Below, piece by piece: positions 35,418 to 44,342 of a stretch of DNA of 64,000 bases (the first letter of the stretch is position 1; the number at the start of each line of letters is the position of its first letter). The stretch is from CAZHEV01 sp964531335 [NCBI: uncultured bacterium] (GTDB taxonomy: Bacteria > Eisenbacteria > RBG-16-71-46 > CAZHEV01), in assembly GCA_964531335.1 (NCBI GenBank), contig CAZHEV010000012.1:1-64000 (forward strand), given 5' to 3'. Below the pieces are notes generated by a model. That model had not been told where the DNA came from. It ran no database searches and was given only the letters and a program-made list of their open reading frames with translations. The position numbers and the translations under genes were made by a program.

Positions 35418-36446
35418 ATGGCAGCAGAATCATCCGGGACCAAGGTGCTGAACGCCGGTGTGATAGGCATCGGCAAGATGGGAATAGTCCACGCCGCCAC
35501 CGTAAGGACCGACCCCAGGGTGAACGTGGCCGCTTTCTGCGACAGCTCGAAGTTCACCGTGCAGTCGGCGAAGTCCTTTATCCGTGACGCCAACTTCTAC
35601 ACCGACTACCGCGAGATGCTGGACAAGGAGGCGCTCGACGTCGTCTACATCGCGACCCCGACAAGCTCCCACTCGGAGCTGGCCGCTCATTGCGCGGCCG
35701 CCGGGAAGCACATCTTCGTGGAGAAGCCCCTGGGCACCGACCTCAAGGAGGCAGAGGGCGTCTGGAAGGCCGTCCAGAAAAGCGGCGTGGTGAGCCAGGT
35801 GGGATACGTGTGCAGGTACTCGCCCACCTTCGAGAAGGCCAAGGAGCTGCTGGACGCGGGCGTCATAGGCACCATCAAGAACTTCGGCTCGGTCAAGTAC
35901 TCGAGCGACGTGCTGCGCAAGGTGGAGAAGAGCTGGCGGTTCATGCGCAAGGCTTCGGGCGGGGGCGGGGGAGTGGTGAACGAGTTCGCCTGCCACGGCG
36001 TCGATCTGCTCGTGTGGATCTTCGGGGAGCCGAAGGGCGTGAGCGCGAAGACCGAGAGCTGGTACTCCGCCGAGGTCGAGGACTACGTGCACGCCACCTT
36101 CGACTACGGCGATTTCTCCGGGTGGATAGACTCGAGCTGGTCCATGCAGGATTTCAGAAAGCCTTACAACAAGATCGACGTGACCGGCGACAACGGCAAG
36201 CTCATAGTGACCGACTCTGAGATCAGATGGCTCGTGCTGAAGTCGCACGCGGGGCACGAAGCGGGGTGGTACTCGATGAACATCACGGACCTCTACGTGC
36301 CCGTCAGGATCTTCGTCGGCGACATAATGTTTTCGAGGCAGGCGGAGTCCTTCCTCGGCGCGATAGACGGCGGGCCTCCGCCCAGGAGCAGCGTGCCCGA
36401 GGCGCTGCGCACCCAGCGCGTGCTGGAGGCCATCAGAAGGGCATAA
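35418..36446 (+). CDS. Gfo/Idh/MocA-family NAD(P)-dependent oxidoreductase
   Basis: 342 aa from ATG 35418, where the family-like sequence begins (in-frame upstream starts exist at 35340 and 35409; GGAGG is only two bases from 35418, so the start is not certain). The Rossmann motif is AGVIGIGKMGIVHAA, then DVVYIATPTSSHSELA and the family EKP motif in IFVEKPLGTDLKEAE. The catalytic-domain segment includes NEFACHGVDLLVWIFGEP with the conserved His. The substrate is probably a sugar or nucleotide sugar. The following conserved gene starts 130 bases later. Confidence 0.9.
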   Translation: MAAESSGTKVLNAGVIGIGKMGIVHAATVRTDPRVNVAAFCDSSKFTVQSAKSFIRDANFYTDYREMLDKEALDVVYIATPTSSHSELAAHCAAAGKHIFVEKPLGTDLKEAEGVWKAVQKSGVVSQVGYVCRYSPTFEKAKELLDAGVIGTIKNFGSVKYSSDVLRKVEKSWRFMRKASGGGGGVVNEFACHGVDLLVWIFGEPKGVSAKTESWYSAEVEDYVHATFDYGDFSGWIDSSWSMQDFRKPYNKIDVTGDNGKLIVTDSEIRWLVLKSHAGHEAGWYSMNITDLYVPVRIFVGDIMFSRQAESFLGAIDGGPPPRSSVPEALRTQRVLEAIRRA

Positions 36447-36575
36447 GGAATAGTGTGGAGTTGGTCGCGCGTGGAGCCTCAGTCGGGGAACCGCGCCCGG
36501 CGCGGAGGGCCACGCCCCCGAGAATCGAGGCGCCCGGGCTTTTCTCAAGGCCGCGCGCTTTCAGGAGTGATCATC

Positions 36576-37460
36576 ATGGCAGAGGCCAACGGCAAGCTGG
36601 ACAAGATAATACTCGGCGACAACCAGTTCTTCGCGGTGAATCACAAGTCGCAGGAGGTCGCCTTCGCCCAGGCGGAGCGCTTCGGCAAGGATGAGGCCAT
36701 TCTGGCCGTGATGCGCGCAGCCTACGACCGGGCGGTGCGGGGGATGATGCTGCACGCGCACCCGCGCGCGGAGGGCATCTGCGACGTAATGCGCGCCGAG
36801 AAGGACGCGTGGGAGGGCTTCGCCCTATACCCGTGCATCCCCTACGCCTTCAAGTACGTGATGGCCCTGAACGAGAAAGGCTTCTACCCGGTCCTCGTCG
36901 ATCAGATAAAGAAGGCGGGCGTGGGCACGAGCCTGTCGATGTTCCTGAGCGGGGGCATGGGGCTTGCCACCGGCGATTACATGAAGCTCATAAAAGTGCT
37001 CGTCGATCTGGAGATGCAGATATACCGCGACATACCCATGCGCGTCGTATTCCTGCACAACGTCGTTGTGGACCTGCTACTGGCGCTGAAGGTCGAGGGA
37101 ATACTGAAGTTCTACGCCGATCACATACGAGAGAAGCACGGGGTGCGGCCCGGCTTCGGCAGCCTGAACCTGCCCCTTTTGGTCGAGCGCCTCGAGGCCG
37201 AGGGAGTAAAGGACGCCGCCATAATGACCTCGGTGAACAAGACGGGCTTTTTCATGAACCCGTCGAAGGAGGCCTGCGAGAAAGTACTCAAGGACCGGAG
37301 CCTGGACGTGGTCGCGATGTCCATTCTGGCCTCGGGGGCGATCCCGGCAAGAGAGGCCTTTCCCTACGCGGCCTCTTTTCCCGCGGTGAAGAGCTTTCTC
37401 TTCGGGGCGTCGAGGGAGGAGACGCTCGACAAGAGCCTGGCTATAATCAAGAGTCTGTGA
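36576..37460 (+). CDS. Conserved protein of unknown function, probable TIM-barrel-like
   Basis: 294 aa from ATG 36576 with AGGAG seven bases upstream. Characteristic segments are IILGDNQFFAVNHKSQEVA, GMMLHAHPRAEGICDVMRA, YPCIPYAFKYV, RVVFLHNVVVDLLLAL and MTSVNKTGFFMNPSKEACE. The alternating strand/helix layout suggests an (alpha/beta)8 barrel, and I recall similar proteins beside sugar oxidoreductases, but I cannot name a function. It has no signal peptide. It lies after the Gfo/Idh gene. Its stop overlaps the 3' end of the convergent RND gene by 14 bases. Confidence 0.6.
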   Translation: MAEANGKLDKIILGDNQFFAVNHKSQEVAFAQAERFGKDEAILAVMRAAYDRAVRGMMLHAHPRAEGICDVMRAEKDAWEGFALYPCIPYAFKYVMALNEKGFYPVLVDQIKKAGVGTSLSMFLSGGMGLATGDYMKLIKVLVDLEMQIYRDIPMRVVFLHNVVVDLLLALKVEGILKFYADHIREKHGVRPGFGSLNLPLLVERLEAEGVKDAAIMTSVNKTGFFMNPSKEACEKVLKDRSLDVVAMSILASGAIPAREAFPYAASFPAVKSFLFGASREETLDKSLAIIKSL

Positions 37461-40400
37461 AGCCGCGGCGCGCGCGATATCTCTTTCCCGCTATCTTGTG
37501 TCCCTGCGCCTTTATGTCCTCGAGCACCACGTAGGCCACCGGGACTATGACCAGCGTGATAAAGGTCGCGAACACGACCCCGAAGCCCAGCGACACGGCC
37601 ATGGGGATCAGGAACTTGGCCTGAACGCTTCGCTCGAGCAGCAGCGGGGTCAGCCCCGCGAAGGTGGTGAGCGAGGTCAGGATTATCGGCCTGAACCTCA
37701 TCATGCCGGCCTCGGAGACGGCTTCCTCCACCGTCGAGCCATCGGCGCGCTTTTCGTTCACGCGATGGACCAGCACTATGCTGTCGTTGACCACGATCCC
37801 GGTGAGCGCGACCACGCCGAACATGGAGAGTATGGTCATATCCATCCCCATTATCACGTGACCCCAGACCGCCCCCACGAAGCCGAACGGAATAACGCAC
37901 ATGACTATCAGAGGCTGGAGGTAGGACCTGAAAGCGACGGCCATAAGGGCGTATATGACTATCAGGGCCAGCATGAAGCCCCTTTCGAGACCGGCCAACG
38001 TCTCCCTCTGCTCGCGCTGCTCGCCCTCGAAAGAGTATGATATGCTTGGATAGTCCGACAGTATCTCGGGCAGGGGCCCGGCTTCGAGCGCCGCGAGCAC
38101 CTCGCCGGGGTTCGCCTCGGCGGGGTTCACGTCGGCGGTGACGTTTATGGCTCGGCGTCTGTCGACTCTTCTTATGGAGGAGTAGCCTCTTCCTCGCTCT
38201 ACCTCGGCCACCGCCGAGAATGGCACCTCGCCTCCGCCGGGGCGCCTCACGCGCATGTTCTCCAGGTCGCCTATCGATTTTCTTTCATCTTCGGGGTAGC
38301 GCACCATCACGCGCACGTCGTCACGGCCGCGCTGGATGCGCTGGGCTTCCTCCCCGTAGAACGCCTGCCTTACCTGCCTGGCCAGGTCCGCCAGGTTTAT
38401 GCCGAACGCCTCCGCGGCGGGCTTGACCGAGAGCTTGAGCTCCTCTTTGCCCGGCTTGAAGGTGTCCGTGATGTCTATGACCCCCGCGTACCTGCCCAGC
38501 TCCTGCTTCAGCCGCTCCGCGGCCTGCTCGAGATGATCCATGTTGGTGCCGGTGAGCTGGACGTTTATGGGCTCTCCGGGCCTGAAAAGGCTCGAGTTGT
38601 AAACGAGCTCGTCCACGTCGGGAATAGGGGGCGTCATCTTCCTCCACCTGCGCACGATCTCGGAGCTGGAGATGTCGCGCTCTTCGGACCGAGCGAGCTC
38701 CAGCGCTATCTCTCCGACGTTGCTCCTCGCCTGCATCGATTGCCGGCCCATAGGTCCGCGCGAGGACGCGAAGGGTTGCTCTCCCACAGAGGTGAAGATG
38801 TGCTGGACTGGAGAGGGCGTTCCCTTGGGGGCGCTCTTCTCGAGCTCTTCGCGAAGCGCGATGGCCTGGTCCTCTATTATCTTCATGGCCTCGGACGTAA
38901 CCTCGATTGGAGTCCCGGGGGGCATGGCGAGCGAGGCGGTGACATAGTCCGACTCCACGCTGTGAAAGAAGAAGAACTTCACCCATCCCGCGCCGAGCAG
39001 CCCGGCCGTTACCATCAATGTGGCCGTCGCCCAGGCCAGTGTCGCGTAGCGAAGCTTGATGCCGAGATCCAGGGAGGGCTTGTACAAGCTGGTCCTGAAC
39101 TTCTCGAACCTGTCCGAGAAGCCGCTCTGTATGGCGCCCCACTTTCTCCAGATCCAAGAGGTGTCGGTCCGCTCGCGTATGTGCGAAAGGTGGGCGGGAA
39201 GTATGAGAAGCGATTCGACCAGCGAGAACACCAGGGTCCAGATCACTATAATGGGGATGACCTTCATGATCTTCCCCATGACGCCCTCCACGAACAGCAG
39301 GGGGGTGAACGCCACTATGGTGGTCATCACGCCGAACACCACGGGGACGGCGACCTGGCTCGCCCCCTTCGAGGACGCCCGCGGGCCCGATTCGCCCTGT
39401 TGATGGAGCTTGTAGATGTTCTCGCCGACGATTATGGCGTCGTCCACCACGATCCCCAGGACCACTATGAAGGCGAACAGGGAGATCAGGTTTATCGAAA
39501 CGTCCATAACCGGCATCAGCCAGAAAGCGCCGAGGAAGGAGATGGGTATCCCGAGGCTGACCCAGAAGGCAAGGCGCAGCTTCAAGAACAAAGCCAATAT
39601 CAGAAAGACCAGGATATAGCCGTTTCTGGCGTTTCTGATCATCAGGTCCAGCCGGCTCTGAAGCACTCTGGAGGAGTCGTTCCAGGTGGTCAGCTCGACG
39701 CCCTCGGGCATGCGGGCCCGGGCCTGGGCCACGTACTCCTTGGCCTTGTCGGATATATCGAGGGCGTTCTGATCGCCCACCCGGTAGATCCTTATATTGA
39801 CCGCGGGGCGCCCGGAAAAGCGCGCGGATTGATCGGTCTCGGCGAAGCCGTCCACGACGTTCGCCACGTCTCCGAGCAGGATGCGGGTGCCGTCGGGGCG
39901 GGTGAGCAGCACGAGGTTTTCGAACTCCGGGCCGCGGTACGCCTGGCCCTTTGTCCTCAGCAGGATCTCGCCGCCTTCGGTGTCTATGGAGCCACCGGGA
40001 AGATCTATGGAGGAGCGGCGCACCGCCTGCGCCACGAAGTCGAAGGTGAGATTGTGCTCGCGAAGCGCCTCCTCGGACACCTCTATGGATATCTCGTAAG
40101 GGCGGGCGGCCACCAGCTCCACCTGGCTTATGCCCTCGATGGCCGACAGCTCATCGCGCGCCCGCTGCCCCAGCGCCTTCAGCGTCGTCTCGCTCGCGTC
40201 GCCGTAGACGGCCACGTCGATGACGGGCCGGCGGTTGGTCACCTCGGAGATAATAGGTTTTTCGGTCTCCGCGGGAAAGGTGTCGATCGCATCGACGCGC
40301 GCCTTTATGTCGTCCAGCAGCTCGCGGGGATCGGCGCCGGGCTCCACCTCGACCGTAACGGTGCCCATGCCCTCGGAGGCCACCGAGCTCAGCTCCTTGA

Positions 40401-40632
40401 TGCTCTCCAGGTCCTGGATCGCCTCCTCTATCCTTACGCAGACGCCCTCTTCCACCTCCTGGGGGGCCGCCCCGAGGTACTGCACCTGCACGGTTATCAT
40501 GTCCAGGGAGAACTCGGGGAAGATCTCGCGGGTGATGGTGGGGATGGTCAGAATGCCCGAGGCGACTATGAGCGCCATGAGCAGGTTCGCGACCACGGAG
40601 TTCTCGGCAAACCATGAAAGAGCGCGGTTCAT
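37447..40632 (-). CDS. RND-family efflux transporter, inner-membrane permease (AcrB/HAE1-like)
   Basis: 1061 aa, the usual RND length. The first helix is VANLLMALIVASGIL. Two large periplasmic loops follow, with helices 4-6 (FIVVLGIVVDDAIIVGENIY; SLVESLLILPAHLSHIRE) and the second half (VVALTGIVVNDSIVLVHRV; LTSLTTFAGLTPLLLE). It uses the proton gradient to export drugs, metals or metabolites together with the membrane-fusion and TolC proteins encoded upstream. It overlaps the fusion-protein gene by four bases (ATGA). Substrate not predictable. Confidence 0.95.
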   Translation of the reverse strand: MNRALSWFAENSVVANLLMALIVASGILTIPTITREIFPEFSLDMITVQVQYLGAAPQEVEEGVCVRIEEAIQDLESIKELSSVASEGMGTVTVEVEPGADPRELLDDIKARVDAIDTFPAETEKPIISEVTNRRPVIDVAVYGDASETTLKALGQRARDELSAIEGISQVELVAARPYEISIEVSEEALREHNLTFDFVAQAVRRSSIDLPGGSIDTEGGEILLRTKGQAYRGPEFENLVLLTRPDGTRILLGDVANVVDGFAETDQSARFSGRPAVNIRIYRVGDQNALDISDKAKEYVAQARARMPEGVELTTWNDSSRVLQSRLDLMIRNARNGYILVFLILALFLKLRLAFWVSLGIPISFLGAFWLMPVMDVSINLISLFAFIVVLGIVVDDAIIVGENIYKLHQQGESGPRASSKGASQVAVPVVFGVMTTIVAFTPLLFVEGVMGKIMKVIPIIVIWTLVFSLVESLLILPAHLSHIRERTDTSWIWRKWGAIQSGFSDRFEKFRTSLYKPSLDLGIKLRYATLAWATATLMVTAGLLGAGWVKFFFFHSVESDYVTASLAMPPGTPIEVTSEAMKIIEDQAIALREELEKSAPKGTPSPVQHIFTSVGEQPFASSRGPMGRQSMQARSNVGEIALELARSEERDISSSEIVRRWRKMTPPIPDVDELVYNSSLFRPGEPINVQLTGTNMDHLEQAAERLKQELGRYAGVIDITDTFKPGKEELKLSVKPAAEAFGINLADLARQVRQAFYGEEAQRIQRGRDDVRVMVRYPEDERKSIGDLENMRVRRPGGGEVPFSAVAEVERGRGYSSIRRVDRRRAINVTADVNPAEANPGEVLAALEAGPLPEILSDYPSISYSFEGEQREQRETLAGLERGFMLALIVIYALMAVAFRSYLQPLIVMCVIPFGFVGAVWGHVIMGMDMTILSMFGVVALTGIVVNDSIVLVHRVNEKRADGSTVEEAVSEAGMMRFRPIILTSLTTFAGLTPLLLERSVQAKFLIPMAVSLGFGVVFATFITLVIVPVAYVVLEDIKAQGHKIAGKRYRARRGFTDS

Positions 40633-41810
40633 GAGGCCCCCTCCTCAGAACCCGAAGTGCGCACCTTCATGCCGTCGGTGACGGCCTCGAGCAGGGATAC
40701 GCAGACCTTCTCGTTCGCCTCGAGGCCGCCGGTGATCACGACCTCCGAGCGGGCGACGCGCAGCACGTCGACCTTTCTAAACCTCAGGCGGCTCTCGTCG
40801 TCCAGGACGAGCACCTCGTCCTTGCCTCGAAGGGCCGACCTGGGCAGGACCACCGCGCCCTCGACCTCGCGGCCGAATATAACCGCGTCCACGAAAAGCC
40901 CCGCCGCCAGGGGGGTCGGATCACCCTCTTCCTTTCGGCCGTAGGGGTCCTCCACCTGTGCCACTACGTTCACGGTGCGGCTGACAGGGTCAATCTGCCC
41001 CTCGACGCGCACTACTTCGCCCCGCCATTGCCTCTTTTTGCCGGCGAATTCCGCCGTCAGCAGAACCGGAGGTCCCTGTTTAGAGTGCGAGTTGGCGTCG
41101 AAGTCCAGCGGGACGTCCAGATAAGCCACGTCCATGTCGGGTATGGGAATGGGCACCTCCGCGTAATCGACCGCGAAGACGTTGGCCACCGGCACGCCCG
41201 GGGACAAGTATTGGCCCACGTCCACGAGCTTCGCCTTGACTCTGCCGACGAACGGCGCCTTTATGCGCGTTCGGGCGAGGTTGCGCCCGGCCCGCTCGAG
41301 GGCGGCCTCAGCGGAGGCGAGCGACGCCCGGGCCTCCTGTAACTGAAGCTCCCTCGTGGCCAGCGGCGGCGCCTCGCCCCGTCCGAGCTTCTCCCACTCG
41401 GCGCGCGCCACCTTTGCCTGTGCCTCCTCCATCTCGACTCGGACCTTGGCCTGGGCGACCTGGCCCCTTGCCGTCACGATGGCCAGCTCGTAGTCCCTGG
41501 GGTCGAGCCTCACGAGCACATCGCCCTTCCTGAAGAACCCTCCTGCGGCGAACGAGGGCGCGACCTCCATTACCTGGCCCGCGACCTCCGAGACCAGAGC
41601 CGCCTCGGTTCTCGGCCGCACGGTTCCGTGGCCGGTCACTTCGAGCTGATGGGTCGAAGGCTCGACGGCGATCACCCTCACAAGGGGGATGTACTCGCGC
41701 GGCGGCCGGGTCTCGACCGGAGCGCGGGACTTTAACATGATCAACGTAACTATCGCGGCCGCGATAAGAATCGCGATGGGCAACACGATCTTCAGTCTCT
41801 TGTCAATCAA
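40629..41810 (-). CDS. RND efflux membrane-fusion protein (HlyD/AcrA family)
   Basis: 393 aa. I chose the TTG at 41810 because GGAGGA lies five bases upstream and it couples to the TolC stop (41803-41805). A TTG at 41843 has no good ribosome site. One N-terminal anchor helix (IVLPIAILIAAAIVTLIM) is followed by the lipoyl half-motifs (VTGHGTVRPRTEAALVSEVA; ARTRIKAPFVGRVKAKLVDV), a coiled-coil hairpin and a beta-barrel ending near LPRSALRGKDEVLVLDD. It bridges the RND pump and the outer-membrane channel. Confidence 0.93.
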   Translation of the reverse strand: MIDKRLKIVLPIAILIAAAIVTLIMLKSRAPVETRPPREYIPLVRVIAVEPSTHQLEVTGHGTVRPRTEAALVSEVAGQVMEVAPSFAAGGFFRKGDVLVRLDPRDYELAIVTARGQVAQAKVRVEMEEAQAKVARAEWEKLGRGEAPPLATRELQLQEARASLASAEAALERAGRNLARTRIKAPFVGRVKAKLVDVGQYLSPGVPVANVFAVDYAEVPIPIPDMDVAYLDVPLDFDANSHSKQGPPVLLTAEFAGKKRQWRGEVVRVEGQIDPVSRTVNVVAQVEDPYGRKEEGDPTPLAAGLFVDAVIFGREVEGAVVLPRSALRGKDEVLVLDDESRLRFRKVDVLRVARSEVVITGGLEANEKVCVSLLEAVTDGMKVRTSGSEEGAS

Positions 41811-43284
41811 CGGAGTCCTCCGGTTCCTCTTGGTCCGTCTCAAGCGTCATATTCAGGAAGTCCGTCCATCCCTCGGCGAGCTCGAAGCCGCCGCCCATGG
41901 CGAGATAGAGGTTGACCCGGGCATCGAGCCGCTGCCGTCCGACGGCGATGAGCTCGCTGCGTGAATTGAGCGCCCTGCGTTGAGTCTCCAAGACGGTGAT
42001 GTAATCCACTATCCCTTCGTTGTACTGCCGCTCGGCCAGCTTTCGCGCGGCCTCCGACTGCTCCGCCGCGGCCGCGGCGCTGCTCCGGCGCTTGGCGAGC
42101 GACTGCTCGTCGTACAGCGCGGACTCGACCTCCGCGAAGGCGGCCAGAAGCGACTGCGCGTAGTTGGCCAGCGCCTGGTCTGCGACCGCGTGCGAGAGCG
42201 CCAGGTTGGCCCGAAGGCGCCCTCCCTGGAATATGGGCTGGGTCAGGCCGGCCGCGACGGACCAGACGCTGAAGTCCGCGTCGACGATGTTTTCGAGCTC
42301 CTCGGTCAGCGTGCCGGCGCTTCCGGTTAGGGTGATCCGGGGGAAGAACGCCCGCCTGGCCTCGGAGATCCTCTTCTCGGCCGCCGCGTATCTGCGCTCG
42401 GCGGCGAAGAGGTCGGGCCGGCGAAGGAGAAGCTCGCTCGGCAGCCCGGAAGGAACCGGTTCCGCTATATCGGGAAGCTGGGGCGCGGTGTCCAAGGCGC
42501 CGGCCGGGTAACGTCCAAGAAGAATCTCCAACTGTCTCTTCACCCTGTCGTGCTGCGACCTGCGCGCCTCGAGCATCGCCTGTGCCGAATAGAGGTTCGA
42601 CAGGGCAAGTCGCAGATCGAGCGAGGAGCGCACTCCACGCTCGTAGCGGTCTCTGACCTGGGAGGCTGAGAGCTCGTAGTTTTCCACCGTCTCTTCTGCC
42701 AGCTCGACCTGAAGCCTCGACTCCACGAGCGCGAACCATGCCTTGGCGGTCTGGGCCGCGACGGACAGGCGAAGCGCAACGAGATCGGCGGCGCTCGCCT
42801 GGAGATCGGCCAGAGCAGCCGACTCGGCCGACCTGACGCGACCCCAGAGATCGACCTCCCAGCTCGTATCCAGCGACACCCCGTAGGAGGTGGATCTTGT
42901 GGTTATCACCCCGCCCGCGCCCGGAATAGGTATCCCTATGATGTTCTGCCGCCTGCGTGATGCGTTGAACCCCATGGAGACATTGGGCAGCCCCTCCGCG
43001 CCGGCAAGTCGCGCCGAGGCCTCCGCCGCGTCCAGCCGGGCGGCGGCCGTCTGGAGGCTGTAGTTGCCCTCCAAAGCCTCCAGTATGATCTGGTCGATAT
43101 CGGGGTCATCGAAGCTCCTCCACCAGTCGGCCTCCGGAGGCGAAAGGGAGGTGTCGGCCGGGGAGCCCGTCCATGACCTCGGTATCTCGACGCCGAGGCC
43201 GACCGGCTTTCGCTTTGGAGGAGAGGCGCAGCCCGCCGCTAGAAGCACGGCGGCCGCCGCGAGGGCGCAGGCGAATCGTCTCAT
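41803..43284 (-). CDS. TolC/NodT-like outer-membrane efflux lipoprotein
   Basis: 493 aa with lipobox LAAGC. Two outer-membrane-efflux repeats are visible: EALEGNYSLQTAAARLDAAEA early, then QPIFQGGRLRANLALSHA and a second half ending VDYITVLETQRRALNSRSEL. It forms the outer-membrane channel for the pump. It overlaps the TetR stop by four bases and the fusion-protein start by eight, so the four genes form one operon. Confidence 0.94.
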   Translation of the reverse strand: MRRFACALAAAAVLLAAGCASPPKRKPVGLGVEIPRSWTGSPADTSLSPPEADWWRSFDDPDIDQIILEALEGNYSLQTAAARLDAAEASARLAGAEGLPNVSMGFNASRRRQNIIGIPIPGAGGVITTRSTSYGVSLDTSWEVDLWGRVRSAESAALADLQASAADLVALRLSVAAQTAKAWFALVESRLQVELAEETVENYELSASQVRDRYERGVRSSLDLRLALSNLYSAQAMLEARRSQHDRVKRQLEILLGRYPAGALDTAPQLPDIAEPVPSGLPSELLLRRPDLFAAERRYAAAEKRISEARRAFFPRITLTGSAGTLTEELENIVDADFSVWSVAAGLTQPIFQGGRLRANLALSHAVADQALANYAQSLLAAFAEVESALYDEQSLAKRRSSAAAAAEQSEAARKLAERQYNEGIVDYITVLETQRRALNSRSELIAVGRQRLDARVNLYLAMGGGFELAEGWTDFLNMTLETDQEEPEDSVD

Positions 43285-43967
43285 GTGGTGCCTCCCGAGG
43301 TCTCGGCGGGCACCGTCGCACGCATGCCCGCCGCAACGAAACCGACGAGCCTTCTCAGCGCGAGCTCGGAATCCTCCGGGTCGCCGAGTATGTCCTTGTT
43401 CGCCGGATGTCCGGCGGCGTCTCGCAACCGCGAGTGGAGCCGGGGCACGGCCATGGTGAAGGCCATCGCCCCCACCATGAGGTGGATGCGCCAGTTCACG
43501 TCGGCGGGGGAGAGGTGCGGCAGCGCCTTCATAAAGGCGGCCGTGAATCTCATGAAGACTTCTCCGAAGATGTTGACGAAGATCCGGTGGATCGCCGGGT
43601 CGGCCTCGGTCACCGCGCGGCTCATAAGCTGCGGGATCAGCGACTCGTCAAGGCCGCGATCGAAATGCCTGCGGATCGCGGGACCGACGAAAGCTTCTAT
43701 GAGCGACTCCGGAGGTATGCTGTCCGAGCCATGGCGTTCTTCGAGCGCGCGCAGAGACTTGAGACGCTCCTCGTTTATGGGACCGGCCCGGCGGGCAAAT
43801 ACTGCCTCGATGAGCCCTTCGCGCGAGCCGAAGTGATAGTGAACGGCGGCTGTGTTGACGCCAGCCTCCTTTATGATGGTCCTGAGCGATGTCGCGGCAA
43901 AGCCTTTAGTGGCATATAGTTGCTCCGCCGCCTCCAGTATCTTGGACTTTGTGTCCGCATCCTTCAT
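43281..43967 (-). CDS. TetR-family transcriptional regulator of the efflux operon
   Basis: 228 aa from the ATG at 43967 (GGAGGG ten bases upstream; a TTG at 44000 would lie in the -10 box and is unlikely). The N-terminal helix-turn-helix is KSKILEAAEQLYATKGFAAT with SLRTIIKEAGVNTAAVHYHF (about residues 8-48). The C-terminal ligand domain resembles the CerR/DUF1956-type group. It is the first gene of the efflux operon and probably represses its own promoter until an efflux substrate binds. Confidence 0.92.
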   Translation of the reverse strand: MKDADTKSKILEAAEQLYATKGFAATSLRTIIKEAGVNTAAVHYHFGSREGLIEAVFARRAGPINEERLKSLRALEERHGSDSIPPESLIEAFVGPAIRRHFDRGLDESLIPQLMSRAVTEADPAIHRIFVNIFGEVFMRFTAAFMKALPHLSPADVNWRIHLMVGAMAFTMAVPRLHSRLRDAAGHPANKDILGDPEDSELALRRLVGFVAAGMRATVPAETSGGTT

Positions 43968-43988
43968 AACAGTGCTTCCCTCCTGAAA

Positions 43989-44028
43989 CGATTGATTCAA
44001 TTAAGCGATTGATTGAATTGGATGTCAA
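43989..44028 (-). promoter_or_regulatory. Promoter and probable TetR operator of the efflux operon
   Basis: On the minus strand TTGACA (44028-44023) and TTAATT (44004-43999) are 18 bases apart. Two direct copies of AATCAATCG (44014-44006 and 43997-43989) and the inverted pair ATTCAAT/ATTGAAT overlap the spacer and the start region. A regulator bound there would block RNA polymerase. The motif resembles TetR/CerR-type sites, but binding is inference. Confidence 0.65.
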
Positions 44029-44254
44029 GCGATTTTTTTGGGGAAAGCCCGGGCAGGGCAGGGCCCGTGGGCAAAGAAGATACCCGCCGAGGCGGGGAGC
44101 CCGGGGTCGAGGCCTGACGGAGCGCGGGAGCGCGCGGCGCCCGGCCGCCATGGAGGCCGGGTTACCGAGCTCCAATCGTCGAAGAGTGCGTCTTTCAGAG
44201 CCGGCACGGCAGGGCATGTGTGGAGCCCGGCCCGTCACCGGCTTTCTGCCGTGC

Positions 44255-44283
44255 TTGACAGCTATGCGAGGCACCGATATTGT
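44255..44283 (+). promoter_or_regulatory. Sigma-70-type promoter of the aminotransferase-RdhA-like operon
   Basis: TTGACA (44255-44260), a 17-base spacer and TATTGT (44278-44283). Nothing else was recognised in 44029-44254, a GC-rich stretch with short inverted repeats but no ORF that looks coding. The leader to the ATG at 44343 is about 53 bases. Confidence 0.8.
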
Positions 44284-44342
44284 AGAGGTCTCCTAACGTG
44301 CTCAACCACAACCCCGCCGTCACGGTCCCTTTGAGGTAAGTT

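Noticed and set aside
38533-40617. Long open frame of 694 codons on the plus strand
   Set aside because: It lies antisense to the well-matched RND permease, is rich in His, Gly and Arg as expected for a GC-rich shadow frame, and shows no domain.
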